Source: Pseudomonas viciae
Lineage (GTDB): Bacteria; Pseudomonadota; Gammaproteobacteria; Pseudomonadales; Pseudomonadaceae
NCBI RefSeq assembly: GCF_004786035.1
Contig: NZ_CP035088.1
Span: 1,462,001 to 1,526,000, forward strand
Direction: 5' to 3'
DNA length: 64,000 nt
The notes beneath the pieces are model-generated. The model was not told the DNA's origin. It worked only from the letters and a program-made list of their open reading frames with translations, and ran no database searches. Shown here piece after piece: positions 1 through 7,464 of the stretch. How positions within the stretch are numbered: the stretch's first letter is position 1; every line of letters begins with the position of its first letter. The position numbers and the translations under genes were made by a program.

Positions 1-1
1 C

Positions 2-334
2 GCCGCCGATTGCGCCGCTGCCGCGGCTGAACTGCAAGCGGCCGTTCGCGCGTTGGGCGGTGATCCGGAAACCTCTACCAGCGTAGCCGGTGACATGCAC
101 CGCCGTTGGGTGGACGTGAAAGCCATGTTCACCGGCAAGGGCGAAGAAGCGGTGCTCAACGAAGCCGAGCGCGGTGAAGACCATGCCAAAAAGGCTTACG
201 AGCAAGCCCTCGAGAAGATCAACAAGCACAACCTGGTGGGCATTCGTGACCTGGTTGAACGCCAGTACCATGGCGTGCAACGCAACCATGACCAGGTCAA
301 GGCACTGCGTAACCAGGCGCGCAAGGCCGGCTAA
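2..334 (+). CDS. PA2169-type four-helix-bundle protein (DUF2383), 5'-truncated
   Basis: The reading frame is open from the left edge of the window and ends at TAA 332-334, so only the C-terminal 110 or so residues are visible and the start lies outside. The visible part is helical and charged, with the pattern of DUF2383/PA2169-family ferritin-like bundles (HRRWVDVK, then a KKAYEQALEK helix and a QRNHDQVKALRNQA end). Function is unknown in the family; a stress-associated role is usually assumed. A strong intrinsic terminator follows directly. The family call rests on general sequence resemblance. Confidence 0.7.
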   Translation, partial: AADCAAAAAELQAAVRALGGDPETSTSVAGDMHRRWVDVKAMFTGKGEEAVLNEAERGEDHAKKAYEQALEKINKHNLVGIRDLVERQYHGVQRNHDQVKALRNQARKAG

Positions 335-351
335 ATAACGCGTCCTGATCC

Positions 352-383
352 AAAAAAAACGCCAGCTTGCCTGGCGTTTTTTT
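352..383 (+). terminator. Rho-independent terminator after the DUF2383 gene
   Basis: Stem CGCCAG (360-365) / CTGGCG (371-376) with a 5-nt loop, preceded by eight A and followed by seven T. It can work in both directions but only the plus-strand gene ends here. Confidence 0.9.
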
Positions 384-400
384 GTGGCGATGATTTGCCC

Positions 401-426
401 GGGGCGAGGAGCTTGCTCCCTCGCCA
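401..426. repeat. Short palindromic intergenic repeat (GCGAGGGAGC type)
   Basis: A small hairpin built on GCGAGG-AGCTTGCTCCCTCGC, a member of the dispersed palindromic repeat family found several times in this window. No coding signal. Confidence 0.6.
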
Positions 427-469
427 CAAAGGCTCAAGCTCATTTACCGCTAAACAGCTCTGGACTCAG

Positions 470-485
470 TTAGGTAGCTAGCTAA
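470..485. promoter_or_regulatory. Candidate operator: 16-bp near-palindrome before the efflux operon
   Basis: TTAGGTAGCTAGCTAA is palindromic at 7 of 8 base pairs and sits 68 bp before the GTG start of the FUSC gene. The size and symmetry fit a MarR-, TetR- or LysR-type operator. No regulator gene is adjacent in the window, so the cognate protein is unknown. Confidence 0.4.
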
Positions 486-552
486 TAATTGCATCCGTCC
501 ATCCCCTTTCATTGCATCTATCGTTACTGCGTCTCCCATAAGAGTTTCTCGC

Positions 553-2553
553 GTGCCCATTACCTTCCAGGCCTTGTTCGCCCCCGACCGCCTTGCCGTG
601 CAGTTCGCCATCAAAACCGTCCTCGGTGGCGGGCTGGCGCTGTGGTTGGCGTTGCGCTGGGGGCTGGAGCAGCCGTCATGGGCGCTGATGACGGCGTTCA
701 TCGTGGCCCAGCCGCTGTCCGGGATGGTGGTGCAGAAGGGGTTGGCCCGGCTGGTCGGTACGTTGGTGGGCACGGTCATGTCGGTGCTGTTCATGGGCCT
801 GTTCGCCCAGGCGCCCTGGTTGTTCCTGCTGACATTGGCGCTGTGGCTGGGCCTGTGCACGGCCTGTTCCACGCTGTTGCGCAGCGCCTGGTCCTACTCC
901 TTCGTGCTGGCTGGGTACACGGTGGCGATCATCGCGTTGCCGGCCATTTCACATCCGCTGGGGGTGTTCGATCAGGCCGTGGCGCGCTGCACTGAGATCA
1001 GCCTGGGGATTGTCTGTGCCACGGCCGCCAGCGCCTTGCTCTGGCCATTGCGGGTCGAACGGCAATTGTCCGGTCAGGCCCGTGCCGCCTGGCAGAGCGG
1101 TATGCAGGCCGCCCGTGCCACCCTGGCCGGCGATGCCCAGGCCCGTAAAGGGTTGCTGGAAATCCTTGGCAAGATCGTCGCGGTGGATGCCCAGCGCGAA
1201 CATGCCTGGTTCGAAGGCAGCCTTGGCCGGCAGCGGGCCCGGGCCATCAGCGGCTTGAGCCAGAAATTGCTGATGCTGCTGCGCCTTTCCCGCTCGGTGC
1301 GTCGGCAGTGGATACAGCTCGACCCCGAAGAGGCCGAGGCGCTCCAGCCGTGGATGAGCGAGGTGCAACAAGCCCTCGACGCCGACAGTGCGACCTTGCA
1401 AGCCCTGCGCCCGCGGGTATGGGATGCGTCTCACGACCCCCGCATCAGCTCGGCGCAAAGTTATTGCCTGGCCCGTTTCGCCTTGTTGCTCGATACCGCC
1501 CTGGCCGCCTGCACCGCGCTGACCGCCGTGGAAGAGGGCAGAGAGGCGGCGGACCCTCCCCGAACCCTGGCGCCTCATCGTGATCTGGCCCTGGCCATGG
1601 TCTTCGGTGCCCGGAGCGCCTTGGCATTCCTGGCGGTTGCCTGTTTCTGGCTGGCGACCGCCTGGCCCGCCGCCTCGGGTGCGCTGATGCTCACCTGCGT
1701 GGTGTGCAGCCTGTTCGCCAGTCGTGAAAACGGCGCGCAGATTGGCATGAGCTTCCTGCGGGGCATCTTCTTGGCGGTGCCAACGGCGTTTGTGATCGGT
1801 CAGATCGTGCTGCCGCAGTGGAGCAGTTTCGCGATGCTCTGCATGGCCATGGGCGTGCCGTTGTTTTTCGGGGCACTGGGCATGGCCAAGCCGCAGATCT
1901 TCGCCACGGCCACGTCGTTCTGCCTGCATTTTGTGGTGCTGATATCGCCGCTCAATGCGATGAAGTATGACGTTGCGGCGTTCTTCAACAACGCCCAGGC
2001 GATGATGATCGGCGTAGGCGCTGCGGTGCTGGCGTTCAATCTGCTGATCTTGCGCAACCCGGCCTGGCACAGCCAGCGCTTGCTGGCGGCGACTCTCGAC
2101 GACCTGGTGCGCCTGACCCACCGCAGCCTGCGTGGCGCCGAGAGTTGGTTCGGCGGGCGGATGGCCGACCGGCTGTTGCAACTGGCGCGGCATTACCCCG
2201 AGCTGCCGGTGCGGGTGCGCAGCCGTTGGGATGATGGTCTGCTTGGCCTGGACATGGGGGATGAGCTGCTGCACTTGCGCCTGAGCCTGGCCGTCGCCCA
2301 AGTGCCCGATAACCTGGCCCAGCGCGGTTATTTCGATGCGTTGGAGCAGGTGCTCGAGCGTGGTCCGGCCGGTGACCAGGCCGAGGCCCTGGCGCCAGCG
2401 AGTGCCGAGTTCCTCAAGGTGTTGTCGACACAGCCGCCCGGTGATGCGTTGAAGCTGGCCCAGGGCGCGGTGGTGCAATTGCAGAACAGCTGGCGCGCCT
2501 GGTGCCGCCAGCACGAACCGGAACGACAGGAGCACAGCCATGGGCTTGCGTGA
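553..2553 (+). CDS. FUSC-family inner-membrane efflux protein (AaeB/FusC-like)
   Basis: The 666-residue protein has the layout of aromatic-acid exporters: an N-terminal block of about six membrane helices (residues 15-170), a cytosolic segment, a second helical block (about 345-500) and a C-terminal cytosolic domain. It starts with GTG at 553; the ribosome site is weak (AAGAG). It overlaps the next gene by 14 bp, and a HlyD-type adaptor follows, so the three form one unit like E. coli aaeXAB, which exports hydroxylated aromatic acids, or fusaric-acid resistance systems. The substrate cannot be read from sequence. No outer-membrane factor gene is present nearby. Confidence 0.85.
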   Translation: MPITFQALFAPDRLAVQFAIKTVLGGGLALWLALRWGLEQPSWALMTAFIVAQPLSGMVVQKGLARLVGTLVGTVMSVLFMGLFAQAPWLFLLTLALWLGLCTACSTLLRSAWSYSFVLAGYTVAIIALPAISHPLGVFDQAVARCTEISLGIVCATAASALLWPLRVERQLSGQARAAWQSGMQAARATLAGDAQARKGLLEILGKIVAVDAQREHAWFEGSLGRQRARAISGLSQKLLMLLRLSRSVRRQWIQLDPEEAEALQPWMSEVQQALDADSATLQALRPRVWDASHDPRISSAQSYCLARFALLLDTALAACTALTAVEEGREAADPPRTLAPHRDLALAMVFGARSALAFLAVACFWLATAWPAASGALMLTCVVCSLFASRENGAQIGMSFLRGIFLAVPTAFVIGQIVLPQWSSFAMLCMAMGVPLFFGALGMAKPQIFATATSFCLHFVVLISPLNAMKYDVAAFFNNAQAMMIGVGAAVLAFNLLILRNPAWHSQRLLAATLDDLVRLTHRSLRGAESWFGGRMADRLLQLARHYPELPVRVRSRWDDGLLGLDMGDELLHLRLSLAVAQVPDNLAQRGYFDALEQVLERGPAGDQAEALAPASAEFLKVLSTQPPGDALKLAQGAVVQLQNSWRAWCRQHEPERQEHSHGLA

Positions 2554-2746
2554 GTGGTCGATTGGCGGGGTGTTGCTCAGCCCGTTCCTGATTTATGTGG
2601 TGCTGGCCTTGTTGGTGACCGGTGCGCTGCGCCTGTTGCTCAGCCTGGTGCCGGCCGGGCGCTGGATCTGGCATGAAAGCTTGTTCGACTGTGCCCTGTA
2701 TGTCTGTGTCCTGACTGTTATTACCGTGGTCCTCGGGCCGCTATAG
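2540..2746 (+). CDS. DUF1656 small membrane protein (AaeX-like)
   Basis: This 68-residue protein has two hydrophobic helices (about residues 13-36 and 47-68) and matches the DUF1656 proteins that accompany FUSC exporters. It starts inside the last codons of the FUSC gene behind an AGGAG site, so it is translationally coupled. The HlyD adaptor start lies 9 bp downstream. Its exact role in the efflux complex is not known. Confidence 0.85.
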   Translation: MGLREWSIGGVLLSPFLIYVVLALLVTGALRLLLSLVPAGRWIWHESLFDCALYVCVLTVITVVLGPL

Positions 2747-2755
2747 GAGTTGAAC

Positions 2756-3619
2756 ATGCGTACCTCCGTACGTGTCGCTATCACGCTGGGCGTGGTAGCT
2801 GTGGCGATTTTCGCCGGGTTTCATTTGTGGCAGTACTACATGCTCACGCCCTGGACCCGCGATGCGCGGATCCGCGCCGACGTGGTGGTGATCGCCCCCG
2901 ACGTGTCGGGTTGGGTGCGTGAACTCAAGGCGGTGGATAACCAACAGGTCAAGGCCGGTGATGTATTGCTGAGCATCGACCGTGAGCGTTTCGAGGCCGC
3001 GGTGGAGAAAGCCCGGGCCGTGGTCCAGACCCGTCAGCAGCAATTGAGCTTGCGCGAACACGAAGCCAGTCGCCGCGCCGCCCTGGGGCCCCAGGCCATC
3101 AGTGCCGAGCTGCGGGAAAACGCCCAGATCAACGCCGGCATCGCCCGGGGCGAACTGCGCGAAGCCCAGGCCGAGGCCAAGGTCGCCGAACTCAACCTGG
3201 CCCGCAGCCAGGTCCTTGCCCCGCGCAGCGGCCACATCACCAACCTGCGCCTGGCCGAAGGCAACTACGTGAACGCCGGGCAGCCGGTCATGGCGCTGAT
3301 CGACGATTCGACGTTTTATGTGCAGGCCTACTTCGAAGAAACCAAGCTACCGAGGATTCGTGTGGGCGACCCGGTCAAGGTCTGGCTGATGAGTGCCGGC
3401 CATGCGCTGGAGGGCCATGTCGAGAGCATCAGCCGTGGTATCACCGACCGCAACACCAACCCAGATGCGCAATTGCTGGCCGAGGTCGAGCCGACCTTTA
3501 ACTGGGTGCGCCTGGCCCAGCGGATTCCGGTGCGAATCAAGCTCGACAAGGTGCCGGAGGGGGTGAACTTGAGTGCGGGGATGACGGCGAGTGTGCAGGT
3601 GCGCGAAGGCCAGCAATAG
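2756..3619 (+). CDS. HlyD/AaeA-type periplasmic adaptor of the FUSC efflux unit
   Basis: The 287-residue adaptor has an N-terminal membrane anchor (about residues 6-26), the family motif PWTRDARIRADVVVIAPDVSG leading into the lipoyl/barrel-sandwich half, a helical hairpin (about 75-140), the second lipoyl half (SGHITNLRLAEGNYVNAGQPV) and a beta-barrel domain. I place the start at ATG 2756, because AGGAG lies at 2745-2749; a TTG two codons earlier is closer to that site than usual. It should link the FUSC protein to an outer-membrane channel encoded elsewhere. Confidence 0.88.
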   Translation: MRTSVRVAITLGVVAVAIFAGFHLWQYYMLTPWTRDARIRADVVVIAPDVSGWVRELKAVDNQQVKAGDVLLSIDRERFEAAVEKARAVVQTRQQQLSLREHEASRRAALGPQAISAELRENAQINAGIARGELREAQAEAKVAELNLARSQVLAPRSGHITNLRLAEGNYVNAGQPVMALIDDSTFYVQAYFEETKLPRIRVGDPVKVWLMSAGHALEGHVESISRGITDRNTNPDAQLLAEVEPTFNWVRLAQRIPVRIKLDKVPEGVNLSAGMTASVQVREGQQ

Positions 3620-3655
3620 TCCGTCGCGCACCAGTCATTGTGGTGAAGGCCTGCT

Positions 3656-3684
3656 CTGTGGGAGCAAGCCTTGCTCCCGCACAG
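3656..3684. repeat. Palindromic intergenic repeat between convergent genes
   Basis: Hairpin CTGTGGGAGCAAG / TTGCTCCCGCACAG between the ends of the adaptor gene and the MaoC gene. It may also act as a bidirectional transcription barrier, although no T-run follows. Confidence 0.6.
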
Positions 3685-3721
3685 TGGCTCGCCACAGGTC
3701 ACTCATTTTAGACGGTGGTAA

Positions 3722-4192
3722 TCAACCGACAGTAATCGCCGGCAATGTCGGCAAGGTCACGGTCTGTTGCTTGCGCGGTGCGAGAATTTCGGCTTCGCCA
3801 TCCACCACCAACTCATCGCGCTGGTTGAACACGCGCGTGGCGATGCGCACGCGAAACTTCGGCAGTTTCTCCAGGATTTCCAGGCGCACGGTCAGGGTGT
3901 CGCCAATTTTCACCGGTTTTTGGAAACTCATCTGCTGGCCGATATAAATGGTGCCCGGCCCAGGCAACTCGCAGGCCACCGCCGCGCTGATCAGTGCACC
4001 GCTGAACATGCCATGGGCGATACGCTCCTTGAACATGCTCGCCGCCGCGAATTCGGCGTCCAGGTGCACCGGGTTGTGGTCGCCCGACATCGCGGCGAAC
4101 AGCTGGATGTCGCGCTCTTCGACGGTCTTGCTGTAGCTGGCGGTCTGGCCGACTTCGAGGGCTTCGTAAGGGGTGTTGGTAACCTGGGTCAT
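3722..4192 (-). CDS. MaoC-like (R)-specific enoyl-CoA hydratase
   Basis: The 156-residue protein is a single hot-dog-fold hydratase. The hydratase-2 motif is clear: the catalytic pair is Asp38 and His43 in SGDHNPVH, followed by FKERIAHGMFSGALIS. It resembles PhaJ-type enzymes that hydrate trans-2-enoyl-CoA to (R)-3-hydroxyacyl-CoA, linking beta-oxidation to polyhydroxyalkanoate precursors. The start is taken at ATG 4192 (MTQVTN); a TTG three codons earlier is less likely. It lies next to a lysophospholipase gene in the same orientation and close to fadD2-fadD1, the arrangement I recall around PA3302-PA3299 in P. aeruginosa. Confidence 0.85.
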   Translation of the reverse strand: MTQVTNTPYEALEVGQTASYSKTVEERDIQLFAAMSGDHNPVHLDAEFAAASMFKERIAHGMFSGALISAAVACELPGPGTIYIGQQMSFQKPVKIGDTLTVRLEILEKLPKFRVRIATRVFNQRDELVVDGEAEILAPRKQQTVTLPTLPAITVG

Positions 4193-4233
4193 CTGTCTCA
4201 AATCCTGTGAGGGTAAAGGAAAACGCTGGAAAT

Positions 4234-5178
4234 CTACTCGCTGCGTGGCGGTCGCTTATGGTTCAGGGCCTGGGCAATCCAGGCGAGCACGTCGGCCGTC
4301 ACTTCGTCGCGGTTGGTCTCATTGAACAGTTCGTGCCGGGCCTGCGGGTAAATCTTCAATTGCAGGTACCGGCTGCCGGCCTCGCGCAGGGCGTCGGCCA
4401 GATCCTTCAGACGCTTGCCTTCGCTCACCGGATCACATTCGCCGCCAATCACCAGCAGCGGCAGGCCCGGATCGATCTGGGCGAGATTGGACGCTTTGCT
4501 GATTTGCTGCAAGCCGCCGAGCAGATCGACCCACAGCTGATTGGTGCAGCGAAAGCCGCACAGTGGGTCGTGGATGTATTTATCGACCTCGGCCGGGTCG
4601 CGGCTGAGCCAGTCGAAGGGGGTACGGGTTGGCTTGAATTTCTTGTTGAAACTGCCAAATGACAGCCACTCGATCAACGCGCTGCGCCCCGTGGCACCCT
4701 GGCGCCGTCGTTCGAAGCGGGCGATCAGGCGAGCGCTGCGATAGAGCGCCACGGGCTGGAAATTGGAACCACTGAGAATCGCCCCGTGCAGGCTGGCACT
4801 GTGGTGCAGCAGGTAACCCTGGGCGATGTAGCTGCCCATGCTGTGGCCCAGCAGGACAACAGGTGTATCGGGGTGTTGCTGGCCGATGTGATGGTTGAGG
4901 CTGGCCAGGTCACCCACCACCTTGGCCCAGCCGTCCTCGTCTGCAAAGTGACCGAGAATCGCCTCTTCGCCGGTTTTGCCATGGCCGCGCAAGTCTGGGG
5001 CGTAGACACCGTAGCCTTTGTCGCACAGGGCCTGGGCCAAACGCGCGTAGCGGCCGCTGTGTTCGGCCATGCCATGGGCCAGCATGATCACCGCTTCAGG
5101 CGCGTTTTCGGGCAGCCACTGGTTGACGAACAGGCGGCTGTGGTCGGTCGCGGTCAGCATGAACGTTTGGTGGATCAT
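4234..5178 (-). CDS. Alpha/beta hydrolase, monoacylglycerol lipase/lysophospholipase type
   Basis: The 314-residue protein has the serine-hydrolase nucleophile elbow GHSMG (residues 111-115, Ser113), the oxyanion-side motif LAHGMAEHSGRY, the acid in GGECDPVSEG and the histidine in QARHELFNE. This is the Hydrolase_4/monoglyceride lipase pattern. The start is at ATG 5178 (MIHQTF) with AAAGGAATC just before it; an earlier in-frame ATG at 5217 has no good ribosome site. There is no signal peptide, so it is probably cytosolic or membrane-peripheral. It is divergent from fadD2, which suggests lipid-derived substrates. Confidence 0.87.
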   Translation of the reverse strand: MIHQTFMLTATDHSRLFVNQWLPENAPEAVIMLAHGMAEHSGRYARLAQALCDKGYGVYAPDLRGHGKTGEEAILGHFADEDGWAKVVGDLASLNHHIGQQHPDTPVVLLGHSMGSYIAQGYLLHHSASLHGAILSGSNFQPVALYRSARLIARFERRRQGATGRSALIEWLSFGSFNKKFKPTRTPFDWLSRDPAEVDKYIHDPLCGFRCTNQLWVDLLGGLQQISKASNLAQIDPGLPLLVIGGECDPVSEGKRLKDLADALREAGSRYLQLKIYPQARHELFNETNRDEVTADVLAWIAQALNHKRPPRSE

Positions 5179-5413
5179 GGCGATTCCTTTACCAGGGAGC
5201 ATCACTGAGGCGTGCACAATGTTGCTGCATTGTATAGCGCATCTGTTGCGTCTCGCCTGATCAGGCTACGCCGGGGCAGGAAGATTCACACAATCTATGA
5301 CGCAGGTCGCCATATTTGCCTGATTGGCCATAGCTGCTAGTGTCCCAAGAGTTCCGCCTCTGCACGCGACAGAGAGGCGGCCCGGATACGCTCAGGTAAA
5401 GAGGACAAAAACA

Positions 5414-7102
5414 ATGCAGCCTGATTTCTGGAATGACAAACGCCCGGCCGGCGTGCCCTCGGAAATAGACTTGGGGGTTTATAAGTCGGTGATCGAGGTG
5501 TTCGAGCGTTCCTGCAAGAAATTTGCCGATCGTCCGGCGTTCAGCAACATGGGGGTGACTCTCACGTATGCCCAGATCGAGCGCTACAGCGCGGCCTTCG
5601 CCGGTTACCTGCAAGCCCACACCGACCTGGTCCCTGGCGATCGCATCGCGGTGCAGATGCCCAATGTCCTGCAATATCCGATTGCCGTATTCGGTGCCTT
5701 GCGTGCCGGGCTGATCGTGGTCAACACCAACCCGTTGTACACCCCGCGGGAAATGCGCCACCAGTTCAAGGATTCCGGCGCCCGGGCGCTGGTGTACATG
5801 AACCTGTTCGGACAGAAAGTCCAGGAAGTGCTGCCCGACACCGACCTGCAATACCTGATCGAAGCCAAAATGGGCGACCTGATGCCCACCGCCAAGGGTT
5901 GGCTGGTGAACACGGTGATCAGTAAGGTCAAGAAGATGGTCCCGGACTATTCACTGCCCCAGGCTGTCTCCTTCAAGAGCGCCTTGCGTCTGGGGCGGGG
6001 CCATGGCATCAAGCCGCTGCAGGTCAGCCTCGATGACATTGCGGTGCTGCAATACACCGGCGGCACCACCGGGTTGGCGAAGGGCGCGATGCTCACCCAT
6101 GGCAACCTGGTGGCCAACATGCAACAGACCCGGGCATGCCTGGGCCAGCTCGGCGACGGCGGCCAGCCCTTGCTGCGCGAAGGTCAGGAGGTAATGATTG
6201 CGCCGCTGCCGCTGTACCACATCTATGCCTTCACGGCGAACTGCATGTGCATGATGGTCACCGGCAACCACAACGTGCTGATTACCAACCCGCGAGACAT
6301 CGCTGGTTTCATCAAGGAGCTGAAGAACTGGCGTTTCTCGTTGCTGCTGGGGCTCAACACGCTGTTCGTGGCGTTGATGGACCATCCGGATTTCAAGACC
6401 CTGGATTTCTCGCACCTCAAGGTCACCAACTCCGGCGGTACCGCGCTGATCAAGGCCACGGCCGAGCGCTGGGAGCAAATCACCGGTTGTGGCATCACCG
6501 AAGGTTATGGCCTGACCGAAACCTCTCCGGTGGCCTGCGCCAACCCTTACGGCGGCAAGTCCCGGCTGGGCACGGTGGGGTTACCAGTGCCGGGCACGCT
6601 CATGAAAGTGATCAGCGATGACGGCGTCGAGCAACCCTTTGGCGAGCGCGGCGAGCTTTGCATCAAGGGCCCGCAGATCATGAAAGGCTACTGGAACAAG
6701 CCTGAAGCCACGGCCGAAGTCCTGGACAGCGAGGGCTGGTTCAAGTCCGGGGATATCGCGGTGATCGACCCGGACGGTTTTGTGCGCATCGTCGACCGCA
6801 AGAAAGACATGATCATCGTCTCGGGTTTCAACGTGTACCCCAACGAGATCGAAGACGTGGTGATGGCCCACCCGAAAGTCGCCAACTGCGCAGTGATCGG
6901 CGTGCCGGACGACCGTTCGGGAGAGGCGGTGAAACTGTTCGTGGTGGCGCGCGAGGCGGGCATTAGCCTTGAGGAGCTCAAGGCCTACTGCAAGGAGAAT
7001 TTCACCGGCTACAAGATACCCAAGCACATCGTGTTGCGAGAATCGCTGCCGATGACCCCGGTGGGCAAGATCCTGCGGCGGGAGTTGCGCGATATCGCCT
7101 GA
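5414..7102 (+). CDS. fadD2: Long-chain fatty acid-CoA ligase FadD2-like
   Basis: The 562-residue enzyme activates fatty acids to acyl-CoA with ATP. The AMP-binding P-loop is YTGGTTGLAKGAML, the A5 motif is GYGLTETSP, and the fatty-acyl-CoA-synthetase signature with the hinge (SGDIAVIDPDGFVRIVDRKK) and the C-terminal PVGKILRREL motif are intact. The start is at ATG 5414 behind GAGGAC; the open frame reaches back to 5324 but lacks a site there. It is the first of two tandem fadD genes; its place beside the lysophospholipase gene matches what I recall for fadD2 (PA3300), but the 1/2 assignment is inferred from context. Confidence 0.9.
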   Translation: MQPDFWNDKRPAGVPSEIDLGVYKSVIEVFERSCKKFADRPAFSNMGVTLTYAQIERYSAAFAGYLQAHTDLVPGDRIAVQMPNVLQYPIAVFGALRAGLIVVNTNPLYTPREMRHQFKDSGARALVYMNLFGQKVQEVLPDTDLQYLIEAKMGDLMPTAKGWLVNTVISKVKKMVPDYSLPQAVSFKSALRLGRGHGIKPLQVSLDDIAVLQYTGGTTGLAKGAMLTHGNLVANMQQTRACLGQLGDGGQPLLREGQEVMIAPLPLYHIYAFTANCMCMMVTGNHNVLITNPRDIAGFIKELKNWRFSLLLGLNTLFVALMDHPDFKTLDFSHLKVTNSGGTALIKATAERWEQITGCGITEGYGLTETSPVACANPYGGKSRLGTVGLPVPGTLMKVISDDGVEQPFGERGELCIKGPQIMKGYWNKPEATAEVLDSEGWFKSGDIAVIDPDGFVRIVDRKKDMIIVSGFNVYPNEIEDVVMAHPKVANCAVIGVPDDRSGEAVKLFVVAREAGISLEELKAYCKENFTGYKIPKHIVLRESLPMTPVGKILRRELRDIA

Positions 7103-7464
7103 TGGCCCACCGAAAACCTGATGTGGGAGCGGGCTTGCTCGCGAAGGCGGCCGATCAGACAAAATTTTTGTGACTGATAGGACGCCTTCGCGAGCAAGCC
7201 CGCTCCCACAGTTTTTTGCGTATTCAGAGGGATTCAGTAAGGAATAGTCTTTTTGCTCTAAAAGTGACCATTAAATATTCTTGAGTCATGTTTGTGACTG
7301 TGGGGGCTGTTTTTGGCTCTAGGCGGCCCTTGGCAAAGCTGCTACTCTCGGCGCGCTTTTGTGACTTCTCGGCCTTGATTCAAGCCAGATTCACCAATAA
7401 ACACACACCAATAATAATCGCATCAAATGCGGTGAGAATTCGCGTTGCTGAGGAGTGGGCTTCC
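7103..7464. other. Intergenic region between fadD2 and fadD1 with REP pair and likely promoter
   Basis: This 362-bp gap holds a paired palindromic repeat in its first third (listed separately). The remaining 250 bp are AT-richer than the flanks and have no coding signal, consistent with fadD1 having its own promoter. I could not identify a PsrA or FadR operator by eye. Confidence 0.5.
7122..7210. repeat. Paired REP element (inverted pair)
   Basis: Two copies of the TGTGGGAGCGGGCTTGCTCG repeat face each other with a short spacer, forming a long imperfect hairpin between fadD2 and fadD1. This is the REPIN-like arrangement seen repeatedly in the window. Confidence 0.9.

Noticed and set aside
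949..2541. 530-residue open frame antisense to the FUSC gene
   Set aside because: Its composition (Gln/Arg/His/Gly-rich) is typical of the reverse complement of a GC-rich Pseudomonas gene, and the plus-strand frame has clear family features.
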